Shown here one piece after another: positions 18,056 to 26,786 of a DNA stretch of 64,000 nt (within the stretch, counting starts at the first letter, position 1; the number at the start of each line of letters is the position of its first letter). Source of the stretch: JAGWBF01 sp963663025 (GTDB lineage Bacteria; Chloroflexota; Dehalococcoidia; Lucifugimonadales; JAGWBF01); NCBI GenBank assembly GCA_963663025.1, contig OY760073.1, positions 434,001-498,000 of the forward strand, read 5' to 3'. Below the pieces are notes generated by a model. That model did not search any database and was not told where the DNA came from. It saw only the letters and a program-made list of their open reading frames with translations. The position numbers and the translations under genes were made by a program.

Positions 18056-18670
18056 ATGACCAGCCCTTCCTCCTCTTCTCCACCAGTTAGCTCCCCTCCG
18101 GTCTGGCGTCGCCTGTTTCACATGGCCGCCGGTAGCAGCATCCCGATCGCAGCGATTTTTCTGTCTTCGGGGACCATGGTTGTGGTGACGGCAGTCCTCG
18201 CCGGAATAGCCTTGCTGGTAGAAGGCGCCCGGCTGAAGCTCCCAGGGCTTAATGGCCTTCTTGTGTCGCGCTTCGGGCTCTTGCTAAAAGAAGCCGAGAA
18301 CAAGAAGGTCACGGGCGCAACCTATTTCGTCCTTTCAGCCCTGGCAGCGTTCCTGCTCTTTGATCAGTCTGTAGCGATTGCTGCCCTGCTTTTCCTGTCC
18401 TTTGGTGACCCTGTGGCAGCTCTCGTTGGCAGGCGAGCTCCCGGAATACGTTTCTTCGGCAAGTCTCCGGTGGGTACCCTTGCCATGGTGCTAGTTGGCA
18501 TGGGGATAGCGGGGGTGCTGCCGGGTGCGGGAGTGGCGGACAGGCATTGGGGCCTGTTAGCGGGAGCTGTAGCGGCGGGGCTGGCGGAGCTCCTGCCCGT
18601 GCCTCTGGACGACAACATCACCATCCCGCTGGTTTCCGGCGGAGTGATGGCCCTGCTGGTAGGACTCTAG
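18056..18670 (+). CDS. Dolichol/phytol kinase-like CTP-dependent membrane kinase
   Basis: 204 residues with about six to seven hydrophobic helices. It has the conserved pattern of the SEC59/DGK1/VTE5 group related to CdsA: LLVEGARLKLPGL after helix 2, LSFGDPVAALVGRR and FGKSPVGTLAM in the middle, and AELLPVPLDDNITIPLVSG near the end. These enzymes phosphorylate polyprenols, phytol or diacylglycerol using CTP. The real lipid substrate is not predictable. It is the last gene of the plus-strand run and converges on the M20 peptidase genes. Confidence 0.82.
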   Translation: MTSPSSSSPPVSSPPVWRRLFHMAAGSSIPIAAIFLSSGTMVVVTAVLAGIALLVEGARLKLPGLNGLLVSRFGLLLKEAENKKVTGATYFVLSALAAFLLFDQSVAIAALLFLSFGDPVAALVGRRAPGIRFFGKSPVGTLAMVLVGMGIAGVLPGAGVADRHWGLLAGAVAAGLAELLPVPLDDNITIPLVSGGVMALLVGL

Positions 18671-18676
18671 TTTCTC

Positions 18677-20023
18677 CTAAATGCCCCCGTCGTACAGCTC
18701 CTCCTGGGCGCGCTCCCGCTGGAAAGCCACGTACTCATCCTTGGTCATAGAGGGGCTGGAACGCTGCATCACCTCTTTGGCCTTGATGCCATCTTCGGCA
18801 AGCAAGTCTATCACCGCCATGGCCATTATCTTGGCGGGGTTGATAACGGCCCGCTCGTAATCGGCGATCATGTAGTCCTTGCTGTGGCCCGGGCCTGTGG
18901 CGCCCCCGGTGTATGGGTGGCATACCGGCATGATCTGGCTCAGGTCACCCATATCCGTAGAGCCTCCCCGGCTGCGGTGGTTTGGTATGGTCAGGATATG
19001 GTCCCGCCCCAGGAGGGCTGTCGCATTGTCCAGCAGCACCTCCTGTAGGACAGGGTCGTGTTTCAGGGGCATGTAGCCGGGGATGTTGGTTATCTTGACC
19101 TGGGCTCCCACTGCCAGCGCGCCCGCCTTGAAGCACCGGTCCACGGCTGCGTTGTTCTTCACCAGGTCTTCGGTGTTGGCGGACCGCACCCTCCACTCCA
19201 GCCGTACGTCCGACGGCACAGCATTGACGGCTTCTCCTCCCTTGTTGATGATCCCGTGAATCCGCACCGTCTCCCGCTCGCGGAAGGTCTCCCTGTTGGC
19301 GTGGATAGCTGCCATGCCGAGGTTGGCTGCGTTCAGCGCGTTGATGCCCATGTGCGGGGCCGCCCCGGCGTGGGCGCCCCTGCCGATGTACTGGATGTAC
19401 TTGACGATGTGCCCGTTGCTCGTGCCGCCGAAGGAAAACATCCGCTCCCCCATGTCGCTGGCGGTGTGACACATCATGGCTATATCGACATCATCGAACT
19501 CGCCAAGGCGTATAAGCTCCTGTTTTCCTCCAAGGAACTCCAGCCTGCCTTCCGAGCGCAGGGCCATCCGGTCTTCCAGTTCCACGAACTCTTCAGCAGG
19601 GACAGCGAAGGGAACGACGGAGCCGCAGAGGTGGTCCAGCACGCCGGAAGCCCGGAGACCCATGGTGGCGCCCAGCATCATCCCCATCTGGGCGTTGTGC
19701 CCGCAGGCGTGAGCCGCCCCTGTCTCCGGGTTGGCACAGGGATGCTCGAAAACCAGGAGGGAGTCCAGCTCCCCCAGGATGGCCACGCTGGGACCGGGTC
19801 CTGCTCCGCCTTCCAGCCTGCCCTTGAGGCCCGTGATGGCCAGCTCCTTGCGGTAGGGGACGGACATATCGTCCATCTTCCGAGCGGCCATCTCCGATGT
19901 GCGGTGCTCTTTGAACCCGGTTTCCGGGTGGTCCATGATGTCTTTGGCGAATGCGATGATCTCCGCCCTGTTGTTGTCGATGGTGTCGGAGACCATGCGC
20001 TTGAGGGAATCTCTATCGGGCAT
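18677..20023 (-). CDS. M20 family amidohydrolase/peptidase (second of a tandem pair)
   Basis: 448 residues of the M20D/AbgB-like type. Metal-site motifs: GELDSLLVFEHPCANPETGAAHACGHNAQ (His/Asp region about 80-112), VPAEEFVE (general base Glu about 148), MCHTASDM and a C-terminal TDMGDLSQIMPVCHPYTGGATGPGHSKDY. A dimerisation lid domain lies between. Such enzymes hydrolyse N-acyl or aminobenzoyl-glutamate-type amides. It is about half identical by eye to the upstream M20 gene (20074-21417) and starts 50 bases after it, so the pair arose by tandem duplication. Confidence 0.9.
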   Translation of the reverse strand: MPDRDSLKRMVSDTIDNNRAEIIAFAKDIMDHPETGFKEHRTSEMAARKMDDMSVPYRKELAITGLKGRLEGGAGPGPSVAILGELDSLLVFEHPCANPETGAAHACGHNAQMGMMLGATMGLRASGVLDHLCGSVVPFAVPAEEFVELEDRMALRSEGRLEFLGGKQELIRLGEFDDVDIAMMCHTASDMGERMFSFGGTSNGHIVKYIQYIGRGAHAGAAPHMGINALNAANLGMAAIHANRETFRERETVRIHGIINKGGEAVNAVPSDVRLEWRVRSANTEDLVKNNAAVDRCFKAGALAVGAQVKITNIPGYMPLKHDPVLQEVLLDNATALLGRDHILTIPNHRSRGGSTDMGDLSQIMPVCHPYTGGATGPGHSKDYMIADYERAVINPAKIMAMAVIDLLAEDGIKAKEVMQRSSPSMTKDEYVAFQRERAQEELYDGGI

Positions 20024-20073
20024 TATCGCTCCTTCGTCTGGTCCGGTCGTTGCCGACCCTCCAAGGCAGCCGT

Positions 20074-21417
20074 TTAAGGGGAGTCGGGAGAGTACTCGAA
20101 AAGCTCGTCCTTGGCCTGGCTTCGCATAAAGCTCAGGTACTCCTGGGTGCTCATGGCATTGGTGTGGGATTCAATTACCTTACCAGCCTGGCTCCCGCCA
20201 TCGGACAGCAGATCGACGATGGTGGAAGCGAGGCACTTGGCGGCTGTGATAACCGCGAGGGGGTAGTCCTCGACCACGTAGTTTGCGCCATGCCCCAGTC
20301 CGGTTGCTCCTCCCACATACGGGTGAATCACCGGCATCAGCTGGCTTACGTCCCCCATGTCGGTGGAGCCGGTGCGGTGGTGCACCTGTCCTACGTTCTC
20401 TTCGCCCACCAGGTTAACGGCGTTGGACCGGAATATCTGGGCCAGGTTCTGGTCCTGCTGCATGGGAAGATAGCCGGGCATCGTCTGGATGCGCACCTTG
20501 GCCCCGACGGCCATTGCGCCGGCCTTCAGAGCCCGGTCCACCTTGTGGTTGGCGTCGGCAACGGCGGCGAGGGTGCGTCCCCGCACGAAGGTCTCCATGC
20601 GCACATCGGCGGGCACGGCGCTTACGGCTTCGCCTCCCTTGGTGATGATGGGATGGACCCGGACTGTGTCCTCATCCTGGAAGGTTTCCCGGTTGGAATG
20701 GATCGCCATCATTGCCAAGGAGGCGGCGTTCAGGGCGTTGATGCCCAGGTGGGGCGCGCCTCCGGCATGGGCGCCCCGTCCCAGGAACTGGATCTTCTTG
20801 GCGACGATGCCGTTGTTGGTGCCGCTCATAACCAGCTTGCCTTCATCGGCGTTACTGGTGGTGTGGCACATCATTGCTATGTCCACATCATCCAGGGCGC
20901 CCAGTCGGATGAGCTCGGGCTTTCCACCGAGGAACTCCAGCTTGCCTTCTTCCCGGAGGGAGTCCCGGTACTCGATCTCGATGTACTCTTCGGCGGGCAC
21001 TGCTATCAGCGCAACCCGTCCGCTCAGAGAAGACATAACATCCTCGGCGGTGAGGCCTACGGCCGCGCCCACCAGCATCCCGATCTGGCAGTGGTGTCCG
21101 CAGGCATGGGCGGCCCCTGTGGTCGGGTCGGCGTGGGGGTGGCTGTTGACGATCAGCGAGTCCAGCTCGCCCATCAAAGCCACCGATGGGCCTTGGCTGC
21201 CCCCCTGCAACTCTCCCTTGACGCCTGTCAGGGCCAGCCCATCCTGAAAGGGGATACCCAGCTCGGTGAACTTGGAAGCGACCAGGCTTGAGGTCTTCAC
21301 CTCTCGGAAGCCCGGCTCCGGGTTTTCCAGGATGGTCTTGGAGACCTTGATTATTTCGTCGGCACGGGAGTCGATCTGCTGGAAAATTCGCGCCTTTACA
21401 TCGTCTTTAGAAAGCAT
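20074..21417 (-). CDS. M20 family amidohydrolase/peptidase (first of a tandem pair)
   Basis: 447 residues, same organisation as its neighbour: GELDSLIVNSHPHADPTTGAAHACGHHCQ (metal ligands), VPAEEYIEIEY with the catalytic Glu pair, MCHTTSNADEGK, a lid domain with RGAHAGGAPHLGINALNAA, and the C-terminal TDMGDVSQLMPVIHPYVGGATGLGH. AbgB and peptidase M20D are the closest known groups. It heads the two-gene operon; the intergenic region upstream is shared with the divergent glycerate kinase gene. Divergence of the two copies suggests different amide substrates. Confidence 0.9.
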   Translation of the reverse strand: MLSKDDVKARIFQQIDSRADEIIKVSKTILENPEPGFREVKTSSLVASKFTELGIPFQDGLALTGVKGELQGGSQGPSVALMGELDSLIVNSHPHADPTTGAAHACGHHCQIGMLVGAAVGLTAEDVMSSLSGRVALIAVPAEEYIEIEYRDSLREEGKLEFLGGKPELIRLGALDDVDIAMMCHTTSNADEGKLVMSGTNNGIVAKKIQFLGRGAHAGGAPHLGINALNAASLAMMAIHSNRETFQDEDTVRVHPIITKGGEAVSAVPADVRMETFVRGRTLAAVADANHKVDRALKAGAMAVGAKVRIQTMPGYLPMQQDQNLAQIFRSNAVNLVGEENVGQVHHRTGSTDMGDVSQLMPVIHPYVGGATGLGHGANYVVEDYPLAVITAAKCLASTIVDLLSDGGSQAGKVIESHTNAMSTQEYLSFMRSQAKDELFEYSPDSP

Positions 21418-21553
21418 GGCTCTTCTCCTGGTAAGTGAGGAAAGTTAGAGGCTATTGGGAGGGGCTTGGCGACGATTGTAGCAAAGAAAGGGTCTAATGA
21501 ACATCATTGGCCACGCCCGCCGGCAACGTGAGGGGGATAGCCGTGGTTGAGTG

Positions 21554-21559
21554 TATAAT
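21554..21559 (+). promoter_or_regulatory. -10 box of the glycerate kinase gene (leaderless)
   Basis: TATAAT at 21554-21559 lies 9 bases before the ATG at 21569, so transcription should begin at or beside the start codon. No Shine-Dalgarno tract is present. Confidence 0.5.
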
Positions 21560-21568
21560 TCCCACACT

Positions 21569-22798
21569 ATGGCCACTTTGAAGGTTGTCATCGCCCCTCA
21601 GACCTTTCGCGGAGGTCTCCCCGGGATGGAGGTGGCAAAAGCCATCCAAGAAGGGGTGGTCAGTGGGTGGCCGGGGGCGGAGACGGTGCTGGTGCCCGTG
21701 GCCGACGGTGGAGACGGCACCCTGGATGCCTTGGTAAGGAGCACCGGCGGCGAGCAGTTCGTCTCCCGGGTCAGAGGTCCCCTGCAGGAGCAGGTCTCGG
21801 CCGTTTGGGGTGTAATGGGAGATGGGGAGACGGCCGTTATAGAGATGTCCAAGGCTTCAGGGCTGGCACTGATTCCCCACAGACGACGCGATCCCAGGGT
21901 GACGAGCACCCACGGCACAGGGGAACTCATCGCGGAAGCCCTCCAAAAGGGTTTTCGGAAGATAATCGTGGGCATGGGCGGAAGCGCCACCAACGATGGT
22001 GGGGTTGGAATGGCCCAAGCCCTGGGGGTGCACTTTCTGGATTCCAGCGGCAACGAGATCTCCCCTGGCGGGGCGGCCCTTGCCAAGCTGGCAAAGATCG
22101 ACACCTCGGACCGGGATGTGAACATCTCCGATGCCAGCATCACCGCCGCCAGCGACGTTTCTAACCCGCTTTGCGGGCCCGGGGGCGCCTCCATGGTGTA
22201 CGGGCCCCAGAAGGGGGCGACCCCCGAGGTGACCTCGGAGCTGGATGCAGCCCTTGAGCACTACGCCCGGGTCATCAACCGGACCCTGGGCTTGGACGTC
22301 AAGGACATTCCCGGGGCTGGGGCCGCCGGAGGCTTGGGGGCTGGGCTGATCGCCTTTCTGGATGCCGAGGTCAAGTCAGGGGCAGACATCGTGAGAGATG
22401 TGCTGAGCTTGGATTCCTACCTGGACGGGGCGGACCTGGTGATCACCGGTGAGGGGCGGGTGGACAGCTCCACCGCCTTCGATAAAGCTCCCGTCGGAGT
22501 TGCCAAGCTGGCCAAGACCAGGGGCATTCCCGTGATCCTGCTGACGGGTAGCTTGGGTACGGGCTACGAGAGCGTATATCAGCATGGCGTTGACGGCGTG
22601 GTCGCCGTACTGGACAGACCCATGAGGTTCGACGAAAGCCTGAAGCGGAGCTACGTGCTACTGCGCAGCGCCGCCGAACGCACCATGCACCTTCTAAGGG
22701 TGGGAGGAAAGCTCCCAGCAGACTCCTCCCTCTCTATCCCTGGCGCACTGGAACAAATCCACGCCTTTGCTGAAGACGGGAACAGGGAGCCTGACTAG
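21569..22798 (+). CDS. Glycerate 2-kinase (GlxK/GarK family)
   Basis: About 409 residues. Family motifs include the N-terminal IAPQTFRGGLPGMEVAKAI, VPVADGGDGTLDAL (about 44-57), IVGMGGSATNDGGVGMAQALG (about 137-157), GAGAAGGLGAGL and the C-terminal DLVITGEGRVDSSTAFDKAPVGVAKLAK. The enzyme phosphorylates D-glycerate to 2-phosphoglycerate in glycolate/glyoxylate or hydroxypyruvate use. In canonical members the early motif is DSFKGSLS; here it is QTFRGGLP, a small departure. The next operon on the other strand encodes LutABC, also hydroxyacid metabolism. Confidence 0.92.
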   Translation: MATLKVVIAPQTFRGGLPGMEVAKAIQEGVVSGWPGAETVLVPVADGGDGTLDALVRSTGGEQFVSRVRGPLQEQVSAVWGVMGDGETAVIEMSKASGLALIPHRRRDPRVTSTHGTGELIAEALQKGFRKIIVGMGGSATNDGGVGMAQALGVHFLDSSGNEISPGGAALAKLAKIDTSDRDVNISDASITAASDVSNPLCGPGGASMVYGPQKGATPEVTSELDAALEHYARVINRTLGLDVKDIPGAGAAGGLGAGLIAFLDAEVKSGADIVRDVLSLDSYLDGADLVITGEGRVDSSTAFDKAPVGVAKLAKTRGIPVILLTGSLGTGYESVYQHGVDGVVAVLDRPMRFDESLKRSYVLLRSAAERTMHLLRVGGKLPADSSLSIPGALEQIHAFAEDGNREPD

Positions 22799-23202
22799 GC
22801 TGGCATCTGCACCTTTACGAAGCTGATGACCTCTTCGGCGATGTAGATGGCCCGCTCACCGTCCTCTTGGTCGTAGGCCTCGGAAGGTATCCCCCCAGGG
22901 AGCAGGTGAGGGTAGCGGGTGAGGTCGTGGTACTTGTCCAGCAGTATTGCCAGGGACTTGATGGCTTCGAACATTCCGTTGAACACCTTGGCATCCTCGC
23001 AAAGGTCAGCCAGGGAATGGCCCCACACATCCTCGGCCCCTTGGGCGTACAGGAAGGCCTTCAGTGCCTTCTCGCCAGCCTGCTGCCCCAGGAAACAGAC
23101 CATGTTGTGACGCCCGCCCTCCTGAAGATACCTGGCGTCAGCCACATCTCTCTCCGCCTGGGCCAGCCACCGCTGCCCTTCCTTACTGGCATCAAGTGTC
23201 AA
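22795..23202 (-). CDS. HEPN domain protein
   Basis: 135 residues, all helical in pattern, with WLAQAERDVADARYLQEGGRHNMVCFLGQQAGEKALKAFLYAQG at the N-terminus, which is the standard HEPN opening. The usual R-x4-6-H RNase motif of toxic HEPN proteins is not obvious (RYPHLLPGG near residue 97 is the closest). Its start overlaps the end of the MNT-like gene by 11 bases, the usual arrangement of HEPN/MNT pairs. It is the last gene of the lut operon and converges with glycerate kinase by a 4-base overlap. Confidence 0.88.
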   Translation of the reverse strand: MTLDASKEGQRWLAQAERDVADARYLQEGGRHNMVCFLGQQAGEKALKAFLYAQGAEDVWGHSLADLCEDAKVFNGMFEAIKSLAILLDKYHDLTRYPHLLPGGIPSEAYDQEDGERAIYIAEEVISFVKVQMPA

Positions 23203-23533
23203 CGATAAGCCGTCCCGTCTTCAGCGCATTTCGCAGGTAGGGGTTGGTGTCCTTTTGAGCATCGAACTCCTCGGGCGTATAGACCATGTAGGTGGTGCCC
23301 ACCATGGGGGATAGATGGCTGGAGAAGAAGTCTGAGCGTCGGTGGAAGTACCCTGGGATGTCCTGGACGATGACCACTTCGAGGTGGCTGTCGGGCTGCA
23401 CCTTGTCCAGCGCCATATCCCCCACCACGTAGGCCTGCTCGGCACCAAGCTGGGGCAACATCTCGATGATGCGCTCAAGCTCGGCCTCCAGCATCTGCTT
23501 TCGCCGAGGGGCAAAGCCGATCCTGGCGGGCAT
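23192..23533 (-). CDS. MNT-type nucleotidyltransferase domain protein, active site degenerate
   Basis: 113 residues. It follows the minimal nucleotidyltransferase fold: helix ELERIIEMLPQLGAEQAYVVGDMALDKV, then DSHLEVVIV, and the common C-terminal TYMVYTPEEFDAQKDTNPYLRNALKTGRLIVDT. The catalytic GS of the usual GSxARG is GD here, and the DxD of SDLDLVVV reads SHLEV, so catalysis is doubtful. It begins 5 bases after lutC and overlaps the HEPN gene. Such pairs serve as toxin-antitoxin modules (MNT AMPylates HEPN) in known cases; here the function may be reduced to binding. Confidence 0.82.
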   Translation of the reverse strand: MPARIGFAPRRKQMLEAELERIIEMLPQLGAEQAYVVGDMALDKVQPDSHLEVVIVQDIPGYFHRRSDFFSSHLSPMVGTTYMVYTPEEFDAQKDTNPYLRNALKTGRLIVDT

Positions 23534-23538
23534 ATTTT

Positions 23539-24279
23539 CTACCCGACCTTTTCCTCATCCAGCATGACCAGGTGCACCTCCTTCGGGCCGTGCACGCCGA
23601 TGACTATCTTCTGCTCGATGTCCGCCGTTCGGCTGGGCCCGGTGATGAAGTTGAGGTAGCTGCCCATGTTCCTATCCCCTTCGTAGTAGGCCAGGCGCCG
23701 GAACAGGAACAGGTCGTCCAGGGTAGCCAGCACCTCGTGGGGTCGGACGATGGCAATGTGGACCGGAGGGGCGAGGGAGGCCAGCCTCGCTACGCCAGCC
23801 CGAGGCAGCACCACCACCGAGCCGGTCTCAGCCACTGCGTAGTCCACGCCCGTAATCCCCACCCCGGCCATGGCCGCCATGTTCTTTAGCTCTGCCCTGG
23901 AGCTGCCCCCGTCCTGGGACATGACCGCCGTTTCCACACCCTGGGCCCCCAGGGCGGCATCCACGGGCATCGAGTCGAAGACATCCTGGTCGGAACGCAC
24001 GGCCCTCGGCGCCTCGGCGGCGGAGGCCACGTTGCATACGTATTCCAGTCCCTCTTCAACGCCTGCTGCCCGGCACACATTCCAGCCCCGCTTGGTCGCT
24101 GTGTCGCCAAGGCGCTCCCAAAGCTCGGCGCGTTCCCTCTGCACTCTTTCCATCGCAGCGGCGGCCCGCTCCCGGATGCTGTCCAGATCCTCGTCGAGAG
24201 GGCCGTAAGGCTCGGTAAGCGCACGGGAGGATTTGCCGAGGGAGGCCTGGACCATGTCCAGGAAGTCTGCGGCCTTCAG
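23539..24279 (-). CDS. lutC: LutC-type LUD-domain protein
   Basis: About 246 residues of the LUD superfamily: VDAALGAQGVETAVM, the GVTGVDYAVAETGSVVV-type core (here GITGVDYAVAETGSVVVLPR), PPVHIAIVRPHEVLATLDDLF and the C-terminal ITGPSRTADIEQKIVIGVHGPKEVHLVML. With LutA and LutB it forms the L-lactate oxidation complex in other bacteria. Start choice is unusual: AAAGGAG is followed 7 bases later by CTG at 24279, which overlaps the lutB stop as CTGA and gives a family-like N-terminus (KAADFLDMVQASLGK). The first ATG, 24255, has no ribosome-binding site and would trim this part. Confidence 0.88.
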   Translation of the reverse strand: MKAADFLDMVQASLGKSSRALTEPYGPLDEDLDSIRERAAAAMERVQRERAELWERLGDTATKRGWNVCRAAGVEEGLEYVCNVASAAEAPRAVRSDQDVFDSMPVDAALGAQGVETAVMSQDGGSSRAELKNMAAMAGVGITGVDYAVAETGSVVVLPRAGVARLASLAPPVHIAIVRPHEVLATLDDLFLFRRLAYYEGDRNMGSYLNFITGPSRTADIEQKIVIGVHGPKEVHLVMLDEEKVG

Positions 24280-25757
24280 GGTTTTTCTCCTTTGCGGCCC
24301 TTTTGCGAAGGCTGGGCATTCTCCTTGGAGAGCTCTTTGTCCCAGATATCTCTGAAGGACTCCTTGGGGATGGCCCGCATATCCCTTGCCCGGGTCCAGC
24401 GGTCGAAGGGAGGCAGAGGTATCTTCCTGATCCATCCCTTCCTCGCCACGGCTACCTGGGTCACCCGCCCGACCTTTCGTGCTAGGGACATCATCGCTGG
24501 GCTGCTCATGAGCGTGCGGTATCCGCGGCCCATGGCGCTGTCCATTAGGGTGGCCTTTGACCCGCCCTCCTCGTCGCCCTCCATGAGGCGGGAGCGCAGC
24601 GTCAGCAGCATATGGGGAAGGTTGATCTTCACGGGGCAGACCTCCCTGCATGCACCGCACAGGGATGATGCGAAGGGCAGGTCCTTGGCTTTGTCCAGGC
24701 CCACCAGCACCGGGTCGATCACGGCGCCGATGGGGCCGGGATAGACCCAGCCATAGGCGTGGCCGCCCACCTTGCGGTAAACGGGACAGATGTTCAAGCA
24801 GGCGCCGCACCGGATGCAGGAGAGGGCGCCTCGCAGCTTTTCGTCCTGGAGCAGGCGCGACCTGCCGTTGTTGACGATCACTAAGTGGAACTCCTCTGGG
24901 CCATCTTCCTCCATGGGCGCCCGGGGCCCCGAAACCATGGACACGTAGCTGGTCAAGCGCTGACCCGTGGCCGCCCGGGGCAGCAGGCGCAGGAAAACGG
25001 CCAGGTCTTCCAGGGATGGGACCACCTTTTCCATGCCCGTCAGCGCCACATGTATGCGTGGGGACGAGGTGCAGAACCTCCCGTTGCCCTCGTTGGTCAC
25101 GATGACCAGCGTCCCCGTCTCGGCTACCAGGAAGTTGGCCCCGGAGATGCCCATGTCTGCCTGCAGCAGGTCGTTCCTGAGGACTTCCCTTGCCGTCTCC
25201 GCCAAATCCTCGATTTCGACCAAACCGGGCCTGTCGATCTTATCGGCGAACAGCTCGGAAACATCCTCCTTGGTCTTGTGGATGGCGGGTCCAACAATAT
25301 GGAAGGGAGTTTCGCCGGCAAGCTGGATGATGTACTCCCCCAGGTCCGTTTCTACCGAGCGTATTCCCAGGGCTTCCAGGGAGTGGTTGAGGCCCATTTC
25401 CTCGGAGACCATGGACTTGCTCTTGGTGACCGTCTTGGCTCCCCTGCTCAGGGCTAGCTCTGAGATGATCTCGTTGGCTTCCTGGGCATCGGCGGCGAAG
25501 TGTACCTGGCCCCCGTTGGCGGTGACCCGGTTGTAGAGCAGCTCCAAGTAGTAGTCCAGGTTTTCCAGGGTGTGCTCTTTAATCCGGCGGGCTCGCTCCC
25601 TCAGTTCCTGCCATCGCTCTTCTCCCAGTTCTTCGATGGCTTCCATGCGTGCGCTGTCGAAGCCGCCTCCGGCCCGCTTCAGGGCTGCCTGGAGCTGGGG
25701 GTTGTCCACGGCCCGCCTCGATGCGGGCACAAACTCCTTTGTCTTCACCTCTGCCAA
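24276..25757 (-). CDS. lutB: LutB-type iron-sulfur/LUD protein
   Basis: 493 residues. A LUD domain comes first (KTVTKSKSMVSEEMGLNHSLEALG, ETDLGEYIIQLAGETPFHIVGPAIHKT, VAETGTLVIVTNEGNGR), then two [4Fe-4S] motifs, CIRCGACLNICPVYRKVGGH (about 318-337) and SLCGACREVCPVKINLP (about 370-385), and the LutB C-terminal domain. It is the electron-transfer subunit of the lactate-oxidising LutABC complex. Its stop overlaps the presumed CTG start of lutC. Confidence 0.95.
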   Translation of the reverse strand: MAEVKTKEFVPASRRAVDNPQLQAALKRAGGGFDSARMEAIEELGEERWQELRERARRIKEHTLENLDYYLELLYNRVTANGGQVHFAADAQEANEIISELALSRGAKTVTKSKSMVSEEMGLNHSLEALGIRSVETDLGEYIIQLAGETPFHIVGPAIHKTKEDVSELFADKIDRPGLVEIEDLAETAREVLRNDLLQADMGISGANFLVAETGTLVIVTNEGNGRFCTSSPRIHVALTGMEKVVPSLEDLAVFLRLLPRAATGQRLTSYVSMVSGPRAPMEEDGPEEFHLVIVNNGRSRLLQDEKLRGALSCIRCGACLNICPVYRKVGGHAYGWVYPGPIGAVIDPVLVGLDKAKDLPFASSLCGACREVCPVKINLPHMLLTLRSRLMEGDEEGGSKATLMDSAMGRGYRTLMSSPAMMSLARKVGRVTQVAVARKGWIRKIPLPPFDRWTRARDMRAIPKESFRDIWDKELSKENAQPSQKGRKGEKP

Positions 25758-25800
25758 GGCATGCTCCCAGCTCCTTGATAAGTGCGATGCGGCATGAAGG

Positions 25801-26604
25801 CTATCCCTCGGAGCTTTCCAGCACCTGCGCCAGGTGCAAGGCCGACATGCTGCTGCCCCGTCGCCTGAGGGCGCCTTCCATGTGCATCAGGCAGCTTACG
25901 TCGCAGCCCACCAGGGTTGAAGCTCCCGAGGCCTTCAGGTTCTCCAGCTTGTCCGCCAGCATGCCTTCGGATATGTGTGGGTACTTGACCGAAAAGGTGC
26001 CTCCGAACCCGCAGCAGGTCCTGGCCTGCTCGACCTCCACCAGGTCGATGCCCTCAACCTGCCGTAGCAGCTTCACGGGCTCATCCTCCACCTCCAGCTC
26101 CCGCAGAAGATGGCAGGAAGGGTGATAGGCTACCTTTCCCGCGTGCTTTCCGCCCACATCGGTTACTCCAAGCACCTTCACCAGGAACTCGGACAGCTCA
26201 TACACCCGGCTGCCCAGCTCGGTGGCTCGGTGCTGGAGGTCGGGATCATCTTCGAAAAGGGAGGGGTAGAACACCCGCATCATGCTGGTGCAAGACCCCG
26301 ATGGGACCACGATGTAGGTGTCGTCTTTCTCTTCCAGCAGCGGCCCGAAGGTGTCCAGCACCCTGCGGGCCAGATGCCGGGCATCGTTGGTAAACCCCGA
26401 ATTGAACACGGCCTGACCGCAGCATGTCTGGTCCTTGGGGAACTCCACCTCCACGCCCAGGCGGCGCAGCAAGCGCACACAGCTTACCCCCACCTCGGGG
26501 TAAAGCTGGTCCACCAGGCAGGTGACGTACAGGAGGGCGCGAGGGGAGACGTGTTCCCCTCCGTTGTCAATGCGTTCCTTAGGGTCTGTGGACTGGCTGG
26601 CCAC
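25801..26604 (-). CDS. lutA: LutA-type Fe-S oxidoreductase with two CCG domains
   Basis: 267 residues. Two cysteine-rich CCG domains are seen: VEFPKDQTCCGQAVFNSG (about 72-90) and VEQARTCCGFGGTFSVKYP (about 192-210), with GCDVSCLMHMEG closing the second. This is LutA/GlcF-like architecture. It heads the lutABC operon, 43 bases ahead of lutB. An in-frame GTG giving VSPRALLYVTCLVD would be closer to the usual LutA N-terminus, so the first 18 residues are uncertain. Confidence 0.93.
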   Translation of the reverse strand: MASQSTDPKERIDNGGEHVSPRALLYVTCLVDQLYPEVGVSCVRLLRRLGVEVEFPKDQTCCGQAVFNSGFTNDARHLARRVLDTFGPLLEEKDDTYIVVPSGSCTSMMRVFYPSLFEDDPDLQHRATELGSRVYELSEFLVKVLGVTDVGGKHAGKVAYHPSCHLLRELEVEDEPVKLLRQVEGIDLVEVEQARTCCGFGGTFSVKYPHISEGMLADKLENLKASGASTLVGCDVSCLMHMEGALRRRGSSMSALHLAQVLESSEG

Positions 26605-26694
26605 CGGGGGTGTCCTCTCTGGAGAAATTGGCTACGAATTGTGAGGGTCAGGTTATCAGAGACTCCCCTGGCTGGCAAACGTGTAGGGCCGCCC

Positions 26695-26722
26695 TTGACG
26701 GCACACTGGAGACCACTATAAT
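26695..26722 (+). promoter_or_regulatory. Promoter of the GMC oxidoreductase gene
   Basis: TTGACG (26695-26700) and TATAAT (26717-26722) with a 16-base spacer. This is the best consensus match in the window; the leader is about 58 bases with GGGGTGA ahead of the ATG. Confidence 0.7.
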
Positions 26723-26786
26723 TGGGGCAATGCAGGGGTAAGCCAAACCCGGGCGTCGCATCCGGCGCAGTTAGGGGTGACAGCAA

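Noticed and set aside
21418..21568. Riboswitch in the glycerate kinase/M20 intergenic region
   Set aside because: The glycerate kinase message appears leaderless, and no structured conserved element was seen.
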